A stretch of DNA of 64,000 nt from Cephalopachus bancanus (taxonomy: Eukaryota; Chordata; Mammalia; Primates; Tarsiidae), in the NCBI GenBank assembly GCA_027257055.1, contig JAPVLO010000572.1, positions 682,001-746,000 of the forward strand, in the 5' to 3' direction. The position numbers and the translations under genes were made by a program. Shown here one piece after another: positions 1 to 10,056 of the stretch. Under the pieces are notes generated by a model that saw only the letters and a list, made by a program, of their open reading frames with translations, was not told where the DNA came from and ran no database searches. The stretch's first letter is position 1. Every line of letters begins with the position of its first letter.

Positions 1-1038
1 TACATCAAGGGCCAGCAGCCAAGGCCCCGGGATCGGTACGCTGGAAGACGGGGCTGCGAGGCCGCACCAGGGTGGGAGAGGGTTAGGGACACATGAGCTC
101 GGGAGGAATGCTTCCTACTGTCCCTTCCCTGAGGAAACCAGGTCTCTTGGGGTCTAGCCCTTCCCCCAGCCATCCCCATCTCACATCGCTCCAGCATCCC
201 AATTGCTTTTACTGCTGCTTCATCTCACTTTTTCCAGATTTGTTTTATTCAGTAGATGCCAGGTAGTAGCTCAGAGGCTCTGCGTAGTAGCATTCCTGAG
301 ATTGATGGCAGCCGTCACGTGCCTGTCCACTTCTCCAGACAGAGCAGAATTGTGAGAGTCTTGCTCACTTCTCCCTTGCCCCTCCCCTCCTCTCCACTGG
401 GCCAACTCCTTCCATCCTTCATTTCCCTTGACGATTGGTCCCTCACAGTTCCACAGGCAAAGCCAGTTCTGGGGCAGTAGTCCATGATCTAGCCGGGTGC
501 TGAGGTGGGCCCACTCTGTTCTCGCTCATCCCCCCAGGAGCCAGTTTGGCCAGAAAGGGTATGTTTTATACCACAGAACACACCCACTTCTGGAGCCTGC
601 TTTAGCAGGCCAGACCCTCAGATTCCACACAGCTAATGTTCTTCCCAATCCTGGGGCTTTCTTTACAGTTGGCCCTCAGAGCTCTGGGTTCAGGAAAAAT
701 TGGGCACAGTGAGGGAAGATAGTGTCAGAGAGCCCACCGGAGACCTTTAGAACCTTTGAAAAAGGTGTCGCACCAGAGCGTGATTTTCTCGAGTTTTCAG
801 GCCTAGCTTCACTGAGGGACAGTTCAGGGGATCGGGGCCTCAAGACAAGACTCCCAGCTGCCTTACTGCCCTCCTCTTTTCCTGCCGACCCCCCTACTTC
901 CTCCAAAGGTTTCTGTACGCGAAGCTGCTGGGCCTCTTAGCTGAGCTCCGGAGCATTAACAATGCATATGGGAACCAGATCCAGCACATCCAGGGACTGT
1001 CGGCCATGATGCCACTGCTCCAGGAGATCTGCAGCTGA
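1..1038 (+). CDS. NR1I3: NR1I3 (constitutive androstane receptor), last two coding exons, partial
   Basis: Nuclear receptor that regulates hepatic drug- and bile-metabolising genes as a heterodimer with RXR. Only the C-terminal end of the ligand-binding domain is present. Coding segments are 1..35 and 909..1038, joined by a GT-AG intron (36..908). The arginine codon is split CG|G across the junction. The first segment encodes YIKGQQPRPRD and the second runs from FLYAKLLG to the stop at 1036-1038. The end reads MMPLLQEICS, the short AF-2 helix and C terminus typical of CAR. Compared with the human protein as I remember it, Glu324 and Tyr328 are both Asn here, while Tyr326 is kept. The 5' remainder of the gene lies outside the window. 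It is convergent with TOMM40L. Confidence 0.93.
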
Positions 1039-1713
1039 GGCTGAGGCTCACTTCCTTCCCCAGCTCGCCTGGGATACACTGGACTGGAAGGGGAAGATGC
1101 TGGGACCAGAGATTGGGTCCGTAGAAAGACAGCCCGGTGGTGGCAATGAAAGACTAAAGCAATAACTGCCTCTTCATGCGGTCATGGGGGTTTCGGGGGG
1201 TGACCATGGGGACAAAGTTGTTCTCTGGAAGCTCAGAAGTTGGGGCAGGGGAATGCCTCAGGGCTAAGCTCCTTCTGGGAATGAGTGGGCCCCACTTTTT
1301 GAGGCCAGAGATTTAGCCCTTCATCCCTACTTTCCCAGCCATGGGAGGCTCTGGATAGAAAACAGGGTGGTAAGCTAATCCCATGCAGGATTAACCAAAG
1401 AGAAACAAAGAAGGAAGTGGGGGTGGGATTCAGCCAGACACACCCCTTCATCCTCCTCCCTTAGTTCAGGGCCACAAGAGCACAGGAAAGATGACGGTGG
1501 GGCTGGCAGCTGAGGTCGAGCCTCAGACCTCTGCCTCCTCAGCTGCCCCTGAGGCAGCTCCAGTTCTGAGGAGGGCGTGGTCCTGTCCCCCACTCTGCTC
1601 CTGGGACCTAGAGGTCCCCCTCCAAGGCAGGCTCTGGAGGGGGCCTAGTCTCTGGCCCCAGGGCATCTGACTCAGAGGTTCCAGCTGCTGTGGGGGTTGG
1701 CTCTGGAGCGACC
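1039..1713. other. Convergent 3' UTR region of NR1I3 (+) and TOMM40L (-)
   Basis: The two genes end tail to tail, with 675 bases between their stop codons. I found no canonical AATAAA on either strand. A variant such as the AATAAC at 1161-1166 could serve NR1I3, but this is a guess. No repeat is recognisable. Confidence 0.5.
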
Positions 1714-4256
1714 TCAACCCACAGTAATGCTGAAGCCACAGTGGAATCTGTTGCGCCAGTGGTTGAGGAAGGCTCCAAGGGCGAGGGTGATGGGCAGCGG
1801 GGGCATCTTCTTCTCCAGTACAGCACCTACACACCAATTACTATCCACCAAGCCTGTTGGGGAGGACGTTGACTTGGTTACCAAACAGGGCGTGGTAGGA
1901 GGGAGTTAGCAGAAGGGGCGCTTCCTCCTTCTGAATCCCCAGTCCCTCAGCACCTCTGAATGCCATCCCAATAACCCTCACCTCTGAACACCATGTTGGC
2001 TTGGGGCAGAGTCAGGTGGTAACCGAAGGAGAAGGTCGTGTCTTGGAGCCTTGTGTTTGCCTCAAACTCCACTCCAACCTGAACCTGGGAGCCACAGGCA
2101 AGGACAAGAGAGAGGTCAACATCAGTGAGGACCAGAGGGGTGCTGACAGGAAATCAGCAGGATGAAGGCATGCGTGAAAATGTACACGTGGCGTGGGTCA
2201 GAGGAATACTAGGTCATCCATCAGGGCCAATGGACGTCTGGGGGGCAAGAGTTCATGACTGACTTGCTGGGGAAGGGGCAAGGTCAGTCTCACCTGTTCA
2301 TTTGCCCTGTGGTAATAACTTGCATGGGCCCCGCCCGATCCCACATTCAATGTAGCTACCCAGTGTACAGCTGTAAAAACCAAAGTACAGGGAAGGAGTG
2401 TTACTGTAGTAGGACACAGGCCAGGAACCCCCGCAAAGTCCAGAATGGTCTCTCCCTGCCACCACTCCATGACGTTGCCCCATACCCGAGTACTTCCCAG
2501 CCAGCGTCAAGATCGCCCCCTCTTCTCCAGGCCTCCGGTGATAAACTAACTCTCCTCCCAGCACCAGCCGATGAGTGAGGCTCTGCAGGAAGTGAGCAAC
2601 CACGATCACTGTAGGGGAATGGAGACACATGGAGTCAGTCAGAGAGACAACATCAGGCCTGCTCCCCCACCCCCAGCAACCCCAACTCCGCCTGCCCAAG
2701 ATCATCCCCAAACTGTACAGAAGATAAAGCGGCATCACCAGTATTATCAAATGGGCAGCCAAGATGAAAAGAAGCCTGGCCAATTCCTCACCGGATTCCC
2801 CAATCAGGTCAGGATTTCCTAGGGTCAGAGTGGCTGTGTAGTCATCTCCACGGTACTCGCCATCAAACTGCCACGTCAGGAACTTGGCCTGCTGTGTCTA
2901 GATGGCAAGAGCAGAAGTAAATCTCGCTACCTCTTTGTGATCACTCTTGACTCCGCTCCTCCCTCCCAGACCCCAGAGCGGGGAAAATCAGGGAGGACAG
3001 AGAGGAAGTGCCTCAGTGGACCCAGGCAGGAACTGTGAGTCACCTGGAAGACAGCCTTAGCTCGGAGCCGCTCTGCCAAGAGGAGCAGGATCTGGGCGTT
3101 GAGGCTTCCGCTACTGTCCATATCGCCAACCACAGTGGGGAACACCTGTAGAAGAGTGTAGACCGTAGTTAGCCTGAGTGGTGCCACGCAGCCGGGCCTA
3201 AACCCAAATACACAATTTCATCAACAGTACCCAGCGCCCCCTGGTGGAGACGCAGACACAAACTGGGGGTTCTTCCCACAGAAAGGCTTCTCTACCCTCT
3301 TCCACTCAGAAGAGACCGAGAATCCGGTGACTGCCCATTCTTCCCCATAACACACACATTTTCTCCTCCTGCAGACCTGGGTCCCAGGTGGGCTCTTAGG
3401 GAGATGACCCAGGTGTGTGGAGACCTCACCTCAGTGGGGCTAAGCTGCCAGTCCCCTGCATAGGCCGCATGGAGGTGATAGCCCGGCAAGCACAGAGCAC
3501 TCATGTGCACTGTGTGAGCCACCTAGGGAAAGAGAAGTCACTGGAGAAGAGAACATTCCTGCTCCACTTCGATCCCTCATCCCATCCTCATCTTCTCCCC
3601 ATCCAGAAGAGGGTCACAGATGTAAAGCAACAAGTCTCACAGGCAAGGGAAGTCAAGAAAGGCCCACATCCTCCCTCATTTGTCCCATATAGCCTGGCTA
3701 AGGCTGGAGTACCAAGGAGAGGAGAAGAGGATCCAGGGACAGGCAAGGAGGAATAGTAAGGAGGGCCAGAGAAGTGGGAGCACCTGGAAATGGCTGCTCA
3801 GAACCTTGTTGACAACGAGCTTCACTCCCTCCATTTGTGCTGGGAATACATCTGAAGGGGTGGGGGGGGAGGGAAGGAATAAGCACAGACAAAGAACCCC
3901 TGCCCCAAGAGGCAGTCTCCCCTTTCAATCCCAAAGGAAGCACTTTGGAGGAATTGACCTCCTTTCAAGTCCTGCAACGCGATGCTCTGCTTCATCTGGG
4001 CACCAGATCCTTCCTGACGCTGGATCTCCCCGTTCCAGCTGCGAGCTCCCCGTTCCTGGGCCCATCGCTGAATACCCGGGATTCAGGACCCTCCCCTCCT
4101 CCGCCTCTTCACACTGATACACCCAAATGCCAAGTTCTCACCTTTGCACAGCCGGTGCAGCTCATCGAAGCTCCCAGGGTTGGGCAGAGGTTCCTCTCGG
4201 CGGGGGCCCCGGCGGGGCAAAGTCCCCATTGGTGCCAGGCCCAATGTGTTCCCCAT
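1714..4256 (-). CDS. TOMM40L: TOMM40L, mitochondrial outer-membrane import channel paralogue (TOM40B)
   Basis: Beta-barrel protein of the eukaryotic porin family, a paralogue of the TOM40 preprotein import pore. Nine coding exons, in transcript order: 4142-4256, 3784-3851, 3430-3522, 3044-3145, 2792-2897, 2486-2608, 2294-2370, 1982-2078, 1714-1853. All have GT-AG borders and phases that join without a break to 306 aa plus stop; the human protein is about 308 aa. The N terminus is [16 protein letters not shown]. The body has the family's amphipathic strands, for example the segments [12 protein letters not shown] and [18 protein letters not shown], and it ends [12 protein letters not shown]. 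The start codon at 4256-4254 gives the conserved N terminus; the 5' UTR exon boundary is uncertain. There is no signal peptide, as expected for an internally targeted barrel. Confidence 0.95.
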
Positions 4257-4599
4257 TTTAGTTCAGAGGACGGAGAGGGACCGGGGTCAGGGGTCAGTCT
4301 GGGAAAGGACGCTATTGCCCCTTCTACCCCCCACGGGTCCCACCCCCCACTACCCGGCTCCCCAGTTCCAGAAACTTCCACATGGTCCGACGCTAGACCT
4401 GGAACAAGAAAAGTGGAGGGAGAGAGCACCGATGTGGAGACTGGACCCCAGGCTTACTCCCACCTCATCTTTGATCCCTCAACCCCACCTGTCACCCTGT
4501 CCTCTCTCCCATTCTGTATTCCTAGCCCCCGCCACAGGCCTCATCTAGCGCCCTAGATTCCCTACTCTTCATTCCCGGATCCCAAGACCGGGCCCCTAA

Positions 4600-4870
4600 T
4601 GAAGCAGTAGCCCTTACCATCTCAGACCATCATGCTGCCCCTCTCCCCCCGGCACACCCCGGTCATCTTGATGGGGGCAGCCATCTTGAGCAATGGCAGA
4701 GCTGCGGCTTCACGTTGCATTCTGAGCGTGGCCATGCGCGCCATCTTGGAAGCGGGCAAAGAATGCTATCAAAGACCCAACCCTCCCCAGATTGGGCCCC
4801 GCCCAGTCGGTGAAAGCCCAGCTCACTCTGTCTCCCAGTGGCCAATGGCAGAGGAGGAAGCAAAGGAGTG
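4600..4870 (-). promoter_or_regulatory. Probable TOMM40L promoter
   Basis: GC-rich stretch upstream of the TOMM40L start with no TATA box. It holds two CCATCTTG cores (near 4680-4687 and 4740-4747), which read as the YY1-type CAAGATGG on the transcribed strand. Between them is a CATGCGCG run resembling an NRF1 half-site, and there are CCAAT-type ATTGG/CCAAT cores near 4792 and 4841. YY1 and NRF1 sites are common at nuclear genes for mitochondrial proteins. The TSS is not determined. Confidence 0.5.
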
Positions 4871-6470
4871 GCAGGTCCGACGGCCCGAGAGCTTCGACCC
4901 TGGCGCTGCAGAGGCGGGCGGGACTGGATTGGTGGCTCCTTAGGCTTTAGCAGAAGGCCTTAGGGCGCCAGGCCTCTCCAAGGTCGGGAGAGACTTGTGA
5001 GTGTACTAGACGCCAGAGGGAGCATCTTGTAGCTTGGGCCCCTGAAGCCCCGTCCACCACCCCGGAGAAAAGTGAAACCACATCTCGGAGACGCGTTTTG
5101 TCAAGGGCGGCAGAGGGAACGACTGTGGGGACGTATTTCGAACCCTGGTTCATTTGGATCGCTCCCACGACCCCTGTAGAACCCTCCACAGACATCTCCA
5201 AAGGAGTGCTACTCGTAAGCCAGCACTCTCTGGGACAGAGGCCCACACTTCCCTCCTGGAGGGCTACTTCTTTCAAAGTACCCCCTTCTGCCCTCTTAGT
5301 GGGACTGGAGGAATGCGCGTGAGAGTTCGAAGCAGAAGCAGCAGGTTCGAACAGATCTATTTCCTGAAACAATTGTCCTCGGTAGCTAGACCTTTCTTCC
5401 CTGAGTCCCCAGGGAGAGTTAATAAAGTCTAGGAATATGGGTTTCGGCCCCCAAACGCGCTCCACCGGGGGCCAGGGGCAAGCCAATGTGGTGGGGACCC
5501 TCGAACACTAAGCCTCCACCACCGGGGAATAACTGAAGACAGAGCAAGGTTCCTGTCTCTGGTCACCCACTCCCTCAATAGCTTTACACCTCCACCCTGA
5601 GTTCTCAGGAATGTTCTGCATGCACAGGGAGTAAGTGCTGGGGGCAAAAGGGTGGAAGATAAAAATGCTTCTGATATCTATTTAGCTGATTTCACCCAAA
5701 TGCTTTGGGACCAGGGGAGTGTACCTCTGCCCTCTCACACTCCCATCAGAACCGGGAGAAGAGCCCTGGCCAGAGGGATGCTGTTGCCCCTGCTGATTCA
5801 ATATTGGCTAACCACATCCTAGAACTGATAAGGCGATCAAGTGACCAGGCACCTTCAGTCTTTATCCTGCCAGAGCCCTCCAACTGGGCTGAATTTGTTT
5901 TATTGGGGGTAGGGTAGGCTCATTGATCAGCACCAGGTCGTTCTGGGCTCTCCGTGTTTTCTTCCTCTGTCTCATTACACATTAACTCAAGAGGGGACAG
6001 AGGCAATCACACCTGCCCTCTGACCCTGACCCTCACTTCCCCAATTCCCATTCCCCTCACCCCACCGCTGATTTCAACCCCTTTCTTCCGATCCCCAGCA
6101 CCTCTGCTGAGTTGCAGAGGAGTGGGGTAGGATTGAGGAGAGGAAATCTACTCATAATGGGAAGAGCTGAGGGCTTGATATGTGAGAGCATTCTAGAGAA
6201 ATAGCTACAAATTCTGCTTTGGGCTACATTCAGATCCAAGGACTACTGGCTGGCCCCAGACCCCAAATGAATGAATCTCTAATGGAGCTGAAATGTAACC
6301 CCTTGGCCTCCACTAATGCCTGTCCCCCCTGCCTCTCACCCCATCACCATGAGTCCCCCCATGTGCTTGTCCTCTCCTCCCCGCTTTTTCCACCTTGTTT
6401 ATTCCAACAAGGTCCTTGCCCCCGCTGGGCCCATCCACAGTCCCTGTCACCTGACAGGGGGTGGGTCAGC
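4871..6470. other. Intergenic spacer between TOMM40L and APOA2
   Basis: Single-copy-looking sequence with short open frames only. No Alu, RNA gene or conserved coding signature was recognised. The last few hundred bases before 6478 probably belong to the APOA2 upstream control region. There is a near-palindrome CCTGTCACCTGACAGG at 6443-6458 that includes an E-box-like CACCTG. Confidence 0.5.
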
Positions 6471-6477
6471 AAACGGG

Positions 6478-6483
6478 TATATA
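6478..6483 (+). promoter_or_regulatory. TATA box of APOA2
   Basis: TATATA in the context GGGTATATAGCCC lies 29 bases upstream of AGGCACAGACACC (from 6507), which matches the known start of human APOA2 mRNA. The spacing is ideal for a TATA-driven liver gene. Confidence 0.85.
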
Positions 6484-6739
6484 GCCCCTACCTCTCCAGC
6501 CAGGTCAGGCACAGACACCAAGGACAGGGCCACTGACTAGGTAAGGCCAGGGAGCAAGAGGTGTGCGCAGCATCCAAAGGGCCTGGGCTGTAATTGTGGA
6601 AAGGGAAGAAACCGGGTCGAAGTGGGCACCCAGGGAGGGCGATCCCCTGGAAGGGGCTGAAGCCCACTTGGCTTCAGTCTCCTCCCACTTCCACCCCCAC
6701 CAGCACTGTTTCTGGGCCGCCTTCCCCTCTGCCACCACC

Positions 6740-7683
6740 ATGAAGCTGCTCGCCGTGACTGTGCTGCTCCTTACCATCTGTAGCCTGGAAGGTGGGTGTG
6801 ATACAGAAAGGGGGGCACAAGGGGAGAAGGTGCGGGGGTCCTGGCCACCTATCTGTGCTCTTCTGCCTGGGTCTGGCAGCCAGAGGGTTCAAAAGGAAGA
6901 TCATTCCTTCTCTAAAGCCCAGAACACCCATCCAAATGGCGGCTGAATACTTTTGCAGGGAGGAGGCTGAGAACTGGGGCGAGTGCTAGAAGGCTGGGAT
7001 TCACTGTTGTGGATCCTGCTGAAAAGAGTCTGTGTGTGTGTGTGTGTGCGCGTGTGTGCAGGAGCTTTGGTTCGGAGGCAGGCAGAGGAACCAAGTCTGC
7101 AGAGCCTGTTCTCCCAGTACGTCCAGGCTGTGACCGACTATGGCAAGGACCTGGTGGAGAAGGTCAAGGCCCCAGAGCTTCAGGCCCAGGCCAAGTAAGT
7201 CTCAGGGAAAGGGGTTCAGAGGCCATGGGACTGTGGAGGGAAGGAAGGAAAGACAAGGGGTCTCACAGCAGACTGAGCTTGAGGGTGGGGGTTGGGAGAA
7301 CGTGGCCTACATTGGAGAGAGAAAGTTCCACCTCTTGGACAGATAGGAGCCTCGGGAACCAGGCCTTGAATTTTAGCCTCTAGGATCTGTACCGCTGCCC
7401 AGTGGAGGGCCTGCCTATCCCCTTACCTAGGGGCTTTGCCATGTCATATGGACCAGGCACTAGTCTGGGGACCTAGGTTAGTCTACTCTGACCTCCCACC
7501 ACCGCCAAGGCCCTCCCCAGTGCCTAGGGCCCCTCACACTGACCTCTAATCCCTCACCTATTCAGGGCTTACTTGGAAAAGTCAAAGGAGCAGCTGACGC
7601 CACTGGTCAAGAAAGCTGGAACTGATCTGGTTAACTTCTTGAACTATTTTGTGGTCTTTGGAACACAGCCTGACGCCCAGTAA
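6740..7683 (+). CDS. APOA2: APOA2, apolipoprotein A-II precursor
   Basis: Major HDL apolipoprotein secreted by liver. Exon 1 (6507-6540) is non-coding. Coding segments are 6740-6791, 7062-7194 and 7566-7683, giving 100 aa, the same as human. The signal peptide is [18 protein letters not shown], followed by the ALVRRQ propeptide-type segment, then amphipathic helices ([29 protein letters not shown]). The lysine codon AA|G is split at the last junction. The mature N terminus reads [10 protein letters not shown], so the residue that is Cys6 in humans is Ser; the protein should not form the disulfide homodimer. The exon 3 acceptor is preceded by a (TG)n tract rather than pyrimidines. The exon 2 acceptor is uncertain: the nearest AG is at 6702-6703. 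Confidence 0.95.
7028..7059 (+). repeat. (TG)n microsatellite serving as the APOA2 intron 2 acceptor tract
   Basis: A TG run interrupted by CGCG ends directly at the CAG acceptor (7059-7061) of exon 3. A (GU)n tract at this place is known in human APOA2, where it replaces the usual polypyrimidine tract. Confidence 0.85.
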
Positions 7684-7774
7684 GGTGTCCAGATCATTGT
7701 CTTCCTGCCCAGCTGGTCTCTGGAACACCACTGCCAAGTCTAGAGCCCCTCTCCCTACCTACCCCATTTGCTAC

Positions 7775-7780
7775 AATAAA
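7775..7780 (+). terminator. APOA2 poly(A) signal
   Basis: AATAAA in the context CTACAATAAATGCTGA, 92 bases after the stop codon. The flanking sequence resembles the end of human APOA2 mRNA. Confidence 0.9.
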
Positions 7781-8160
7781 TGCTGAGGGAGTCAAGCTGT
7801 GAGCCTGGTGTGTCGGGGCCTGGGGAAAGCAGTGGACCCTGCTGAAAAGATGAGACGTGTGGGAGGAGTTGGAGAAGGGAAAAAAGAGAAATCTGCTTTT
7901 GGAAGGAGAGACATTTGGGTGTGAAGGAGCAGAGAAAGGGCTGAAGAGACAGATGAGGGAAGTGCCAGTAAGTGCCGTGGAGGAAGGTGATCCAGAGAGA
8001 AACCTGGGGCCATCTCCTGCAGCAGAGCTCTAAGGAGCTTTTGCGCTGGATGTGGAACTATGAACGGTCATCAGTGGGGCTCCTAGACTTCTGGAGGGCA
8101 CAGGCAATGAGGTTCTCCCTCCGAATAGCCTCATAATCATTCCATGTAGAGGAGAATGTG

Positions 8161-8447
8161 GCCAGGCTTGGTGGCTCAGCCTGTAATCCCAGCATTTTGG
8201 GAGGCCGAGGCGAGTGGATTGCCTGAGCCCACGGGTTCGAGACCTACCCGGGCAACTTGGCGAGACCTCATCTCTACAATAAATCAAAAATTAGCCAGTT
8301 GTGGTAGCATGCGCCCGTAGTTCTGGCTACTTGGAAGACTGAGGCAGAAGGATCGCCGGAGCCCAGCAGGTCTAGGCTGCGGTAGCCGGGAGCGTGCGTT
8401 TCTCCAGTCTGGGCAACAGAGTGAGACTCCAAATCAAAAAAAAAAAA
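8161..8447 (+). repeat. Alu, derived lineage type, with target-site duplication
   Basis: Dimeric SINE with the derived left arm (GGCTCAGCCTG, GAGTGGATTGCCTGAG) and right arm (TTGGAAG, CCAGCAGG). The duplication AGAGGAGAATGTG is perfect at 8148-8160 and 8448-8460. Confidence 0.92.
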
Positions 8448-8936
8448 AGAGGAGAATGTGTCCAAAAAATTAATCCAGAGGTGTCACCCAAGACCCTCCC
8501 TTCCCTTCTGAGCCAGGGAACACTGTGTTTCCCCATCTCACAATAAAAATAAAGACCTGGCATCACTCCTCTCCCTGAAGGTGCTCTGATTCCTCCACTC
8601 AAAACCTCTCATCTAGACCCTGTCAGGGGAAGACCCATTCCAAGTGCCTCCCTCCTACTACCCAGGCACTGCTCATACAACTGGCCTGGTAGCCATGTCA
8701 GAACCTGGCACTGTTGGCCTAGTAGCCATTTAGAGGCCTGACAGGTATCCAACATGGTGGATTTGCAGGACTAGAGAAGCTTTGGGAGCTGTGATACCTG
8801 GATTAAATCAAAATGGAATGGAAGTCAGGCTGGGTTGAAGGGGAGAGATTTACAGTCCCAAAATGCAGCGCAAGCAAAGATGAGACATTTTTCAATAAAA
8901 GTTCATTCCCACTTTATCTTTAGAAGTGTTACTTCC

Positions 8937-9080
8937 CAGGCCAGGCGCAGTGGCTCACGCCTGCAATCCCAGCACTTTGGGAGGCCTTGCCTGAGCCAAG
9001 AAGAACAGCCTGGGCAACAAAGTGAGAGTCTGTCTCCATTTTAAAAAGGAAGGAAGGAGGGAGGGAGGGAAGGAAGAACG
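8937..9080 (+). repeat. Alu left-arm fragment with GGAA-rich tail
   Basis: A monomer-like fragment reads CAGGCGCAGTGGCTCACGCC and has an internal deletion after GGGAGGCC. It ends in AAAAAGG and passes into a (GGAA/GGGA)n simple repeat at about 9047-9080. Confidence 0.75.
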
Positions 9081-9639
9081 AAACAAAGAATAAAAGACTT
9101 CAGACAGGGCTTTCTGGCAGTTCTGAGAACAGGACAGGACTGACAGGGAGACTCCTTGGCCAACACCCATGCTCGTTGGGGAGAGGGCCTCCTTTCTGGA
9201 CCCAACTTATTCCCCTTGCCTTATCCCCCACAAGCCCTGTCTGACCTTCTAAGGTCCCTCTTGCCATCGAACCCACTGAAACTCAGTGTTCACATAAAGC
9301 CTTCCACCAGGAGCCTCACACAGCCCTGGCCACACCATCCCTATGGGTTCGGCTCTTCAGCTATCCATTTCTACATGCATGTACTGGATTGGTGCTGTCT
9401 GGATTGGAGATTATCTGGGGCTGGGAGCCAGGCTTCCTCAACCCAACCCTGGTTCAATTGTCAGACACAGAAAGCCACGAGGATGCAGAAGTCACTTCTT
9501 AGAATCTAATCTCTCCAAATATGCCTAGACTCCCAACACACTACTCCTGGCTCCAGTTCCATCCCTCAGCACCTGGGGGTCAAAGGTCCCCTCCCTCCTC
9601 CATCCACAGTCAGCATTCATCCCACAATCAGCAAAATAA

Positions 9640-9760
9640 CCCTGAAGTCCCCTAGACTGCGAGTTCTGTGAGGTCAGGAACTGAGAAACTGTATCCAGCC
9701 TAGTGCTTAGTAGAGACTGAATACATATATGATAAATGGATGAATGAATGGAGTCTAAGT
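9640..9760 (+). repeat. L2-like LINE 3' fragment
   Basis: Degraded segment ending in the motif series GTGCTTAGTAGAGACTGAATA ... ATGGATGAATGAATGG, like the tails of old L2 elements. Family assignment is from memory. Confidence 0.45.
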
Positions 9761-9775
9761 CTAGTCTGTGGTGGC

Positions 9776-9781
9776 TTTATT
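9776..9781 (-). terminator. FCER1G poly(A) signal
   Basis: TTTATT on the plus strand reads AATAAA on the gene strand (context CAATAAAGCC). It lies about 275 bases beyond the FCER1G stop codon. Confidence 0.85.
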
Positions 9782-10056
9782 GGGACACTCCCTTCCTGTT
9801 GTTTAGGGGGAGTTGGGGCTGGGGAAGAGAGGAGGGGTGGGACAAGGGCGTGAGACCACAATAGAGACACCCATGCATAGCATCTGAGCATTAGTCTTTG
9901 ACAGGGAGGAGGAACCACTGGCGTGTATTAACTTGGGGCCGAGTGCCATTACGGGGGCAGGTCAGCTGGCATTAACAGCATGGAGGCATATGTGATGCCA
10001 GCCATGAGGCCTGGGAGGAGAACTGGAAGGTGAAGAAGGACATGACCACGTCGGCT

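Noticed and set aside
3837..4556. 239-codon plus-strand frame opposite TOMM40L
   Set aside because: It lies antisense to TOMM40L exons 1-2 and has only low-complexity Pro/Ser content.
4600..4950. A divergent plus-strand gene starting from the TOMM40L promoter
   Set aside because: No conserved frame, splice donor or human counterpart is recognisable on the plus strand before APOA2.
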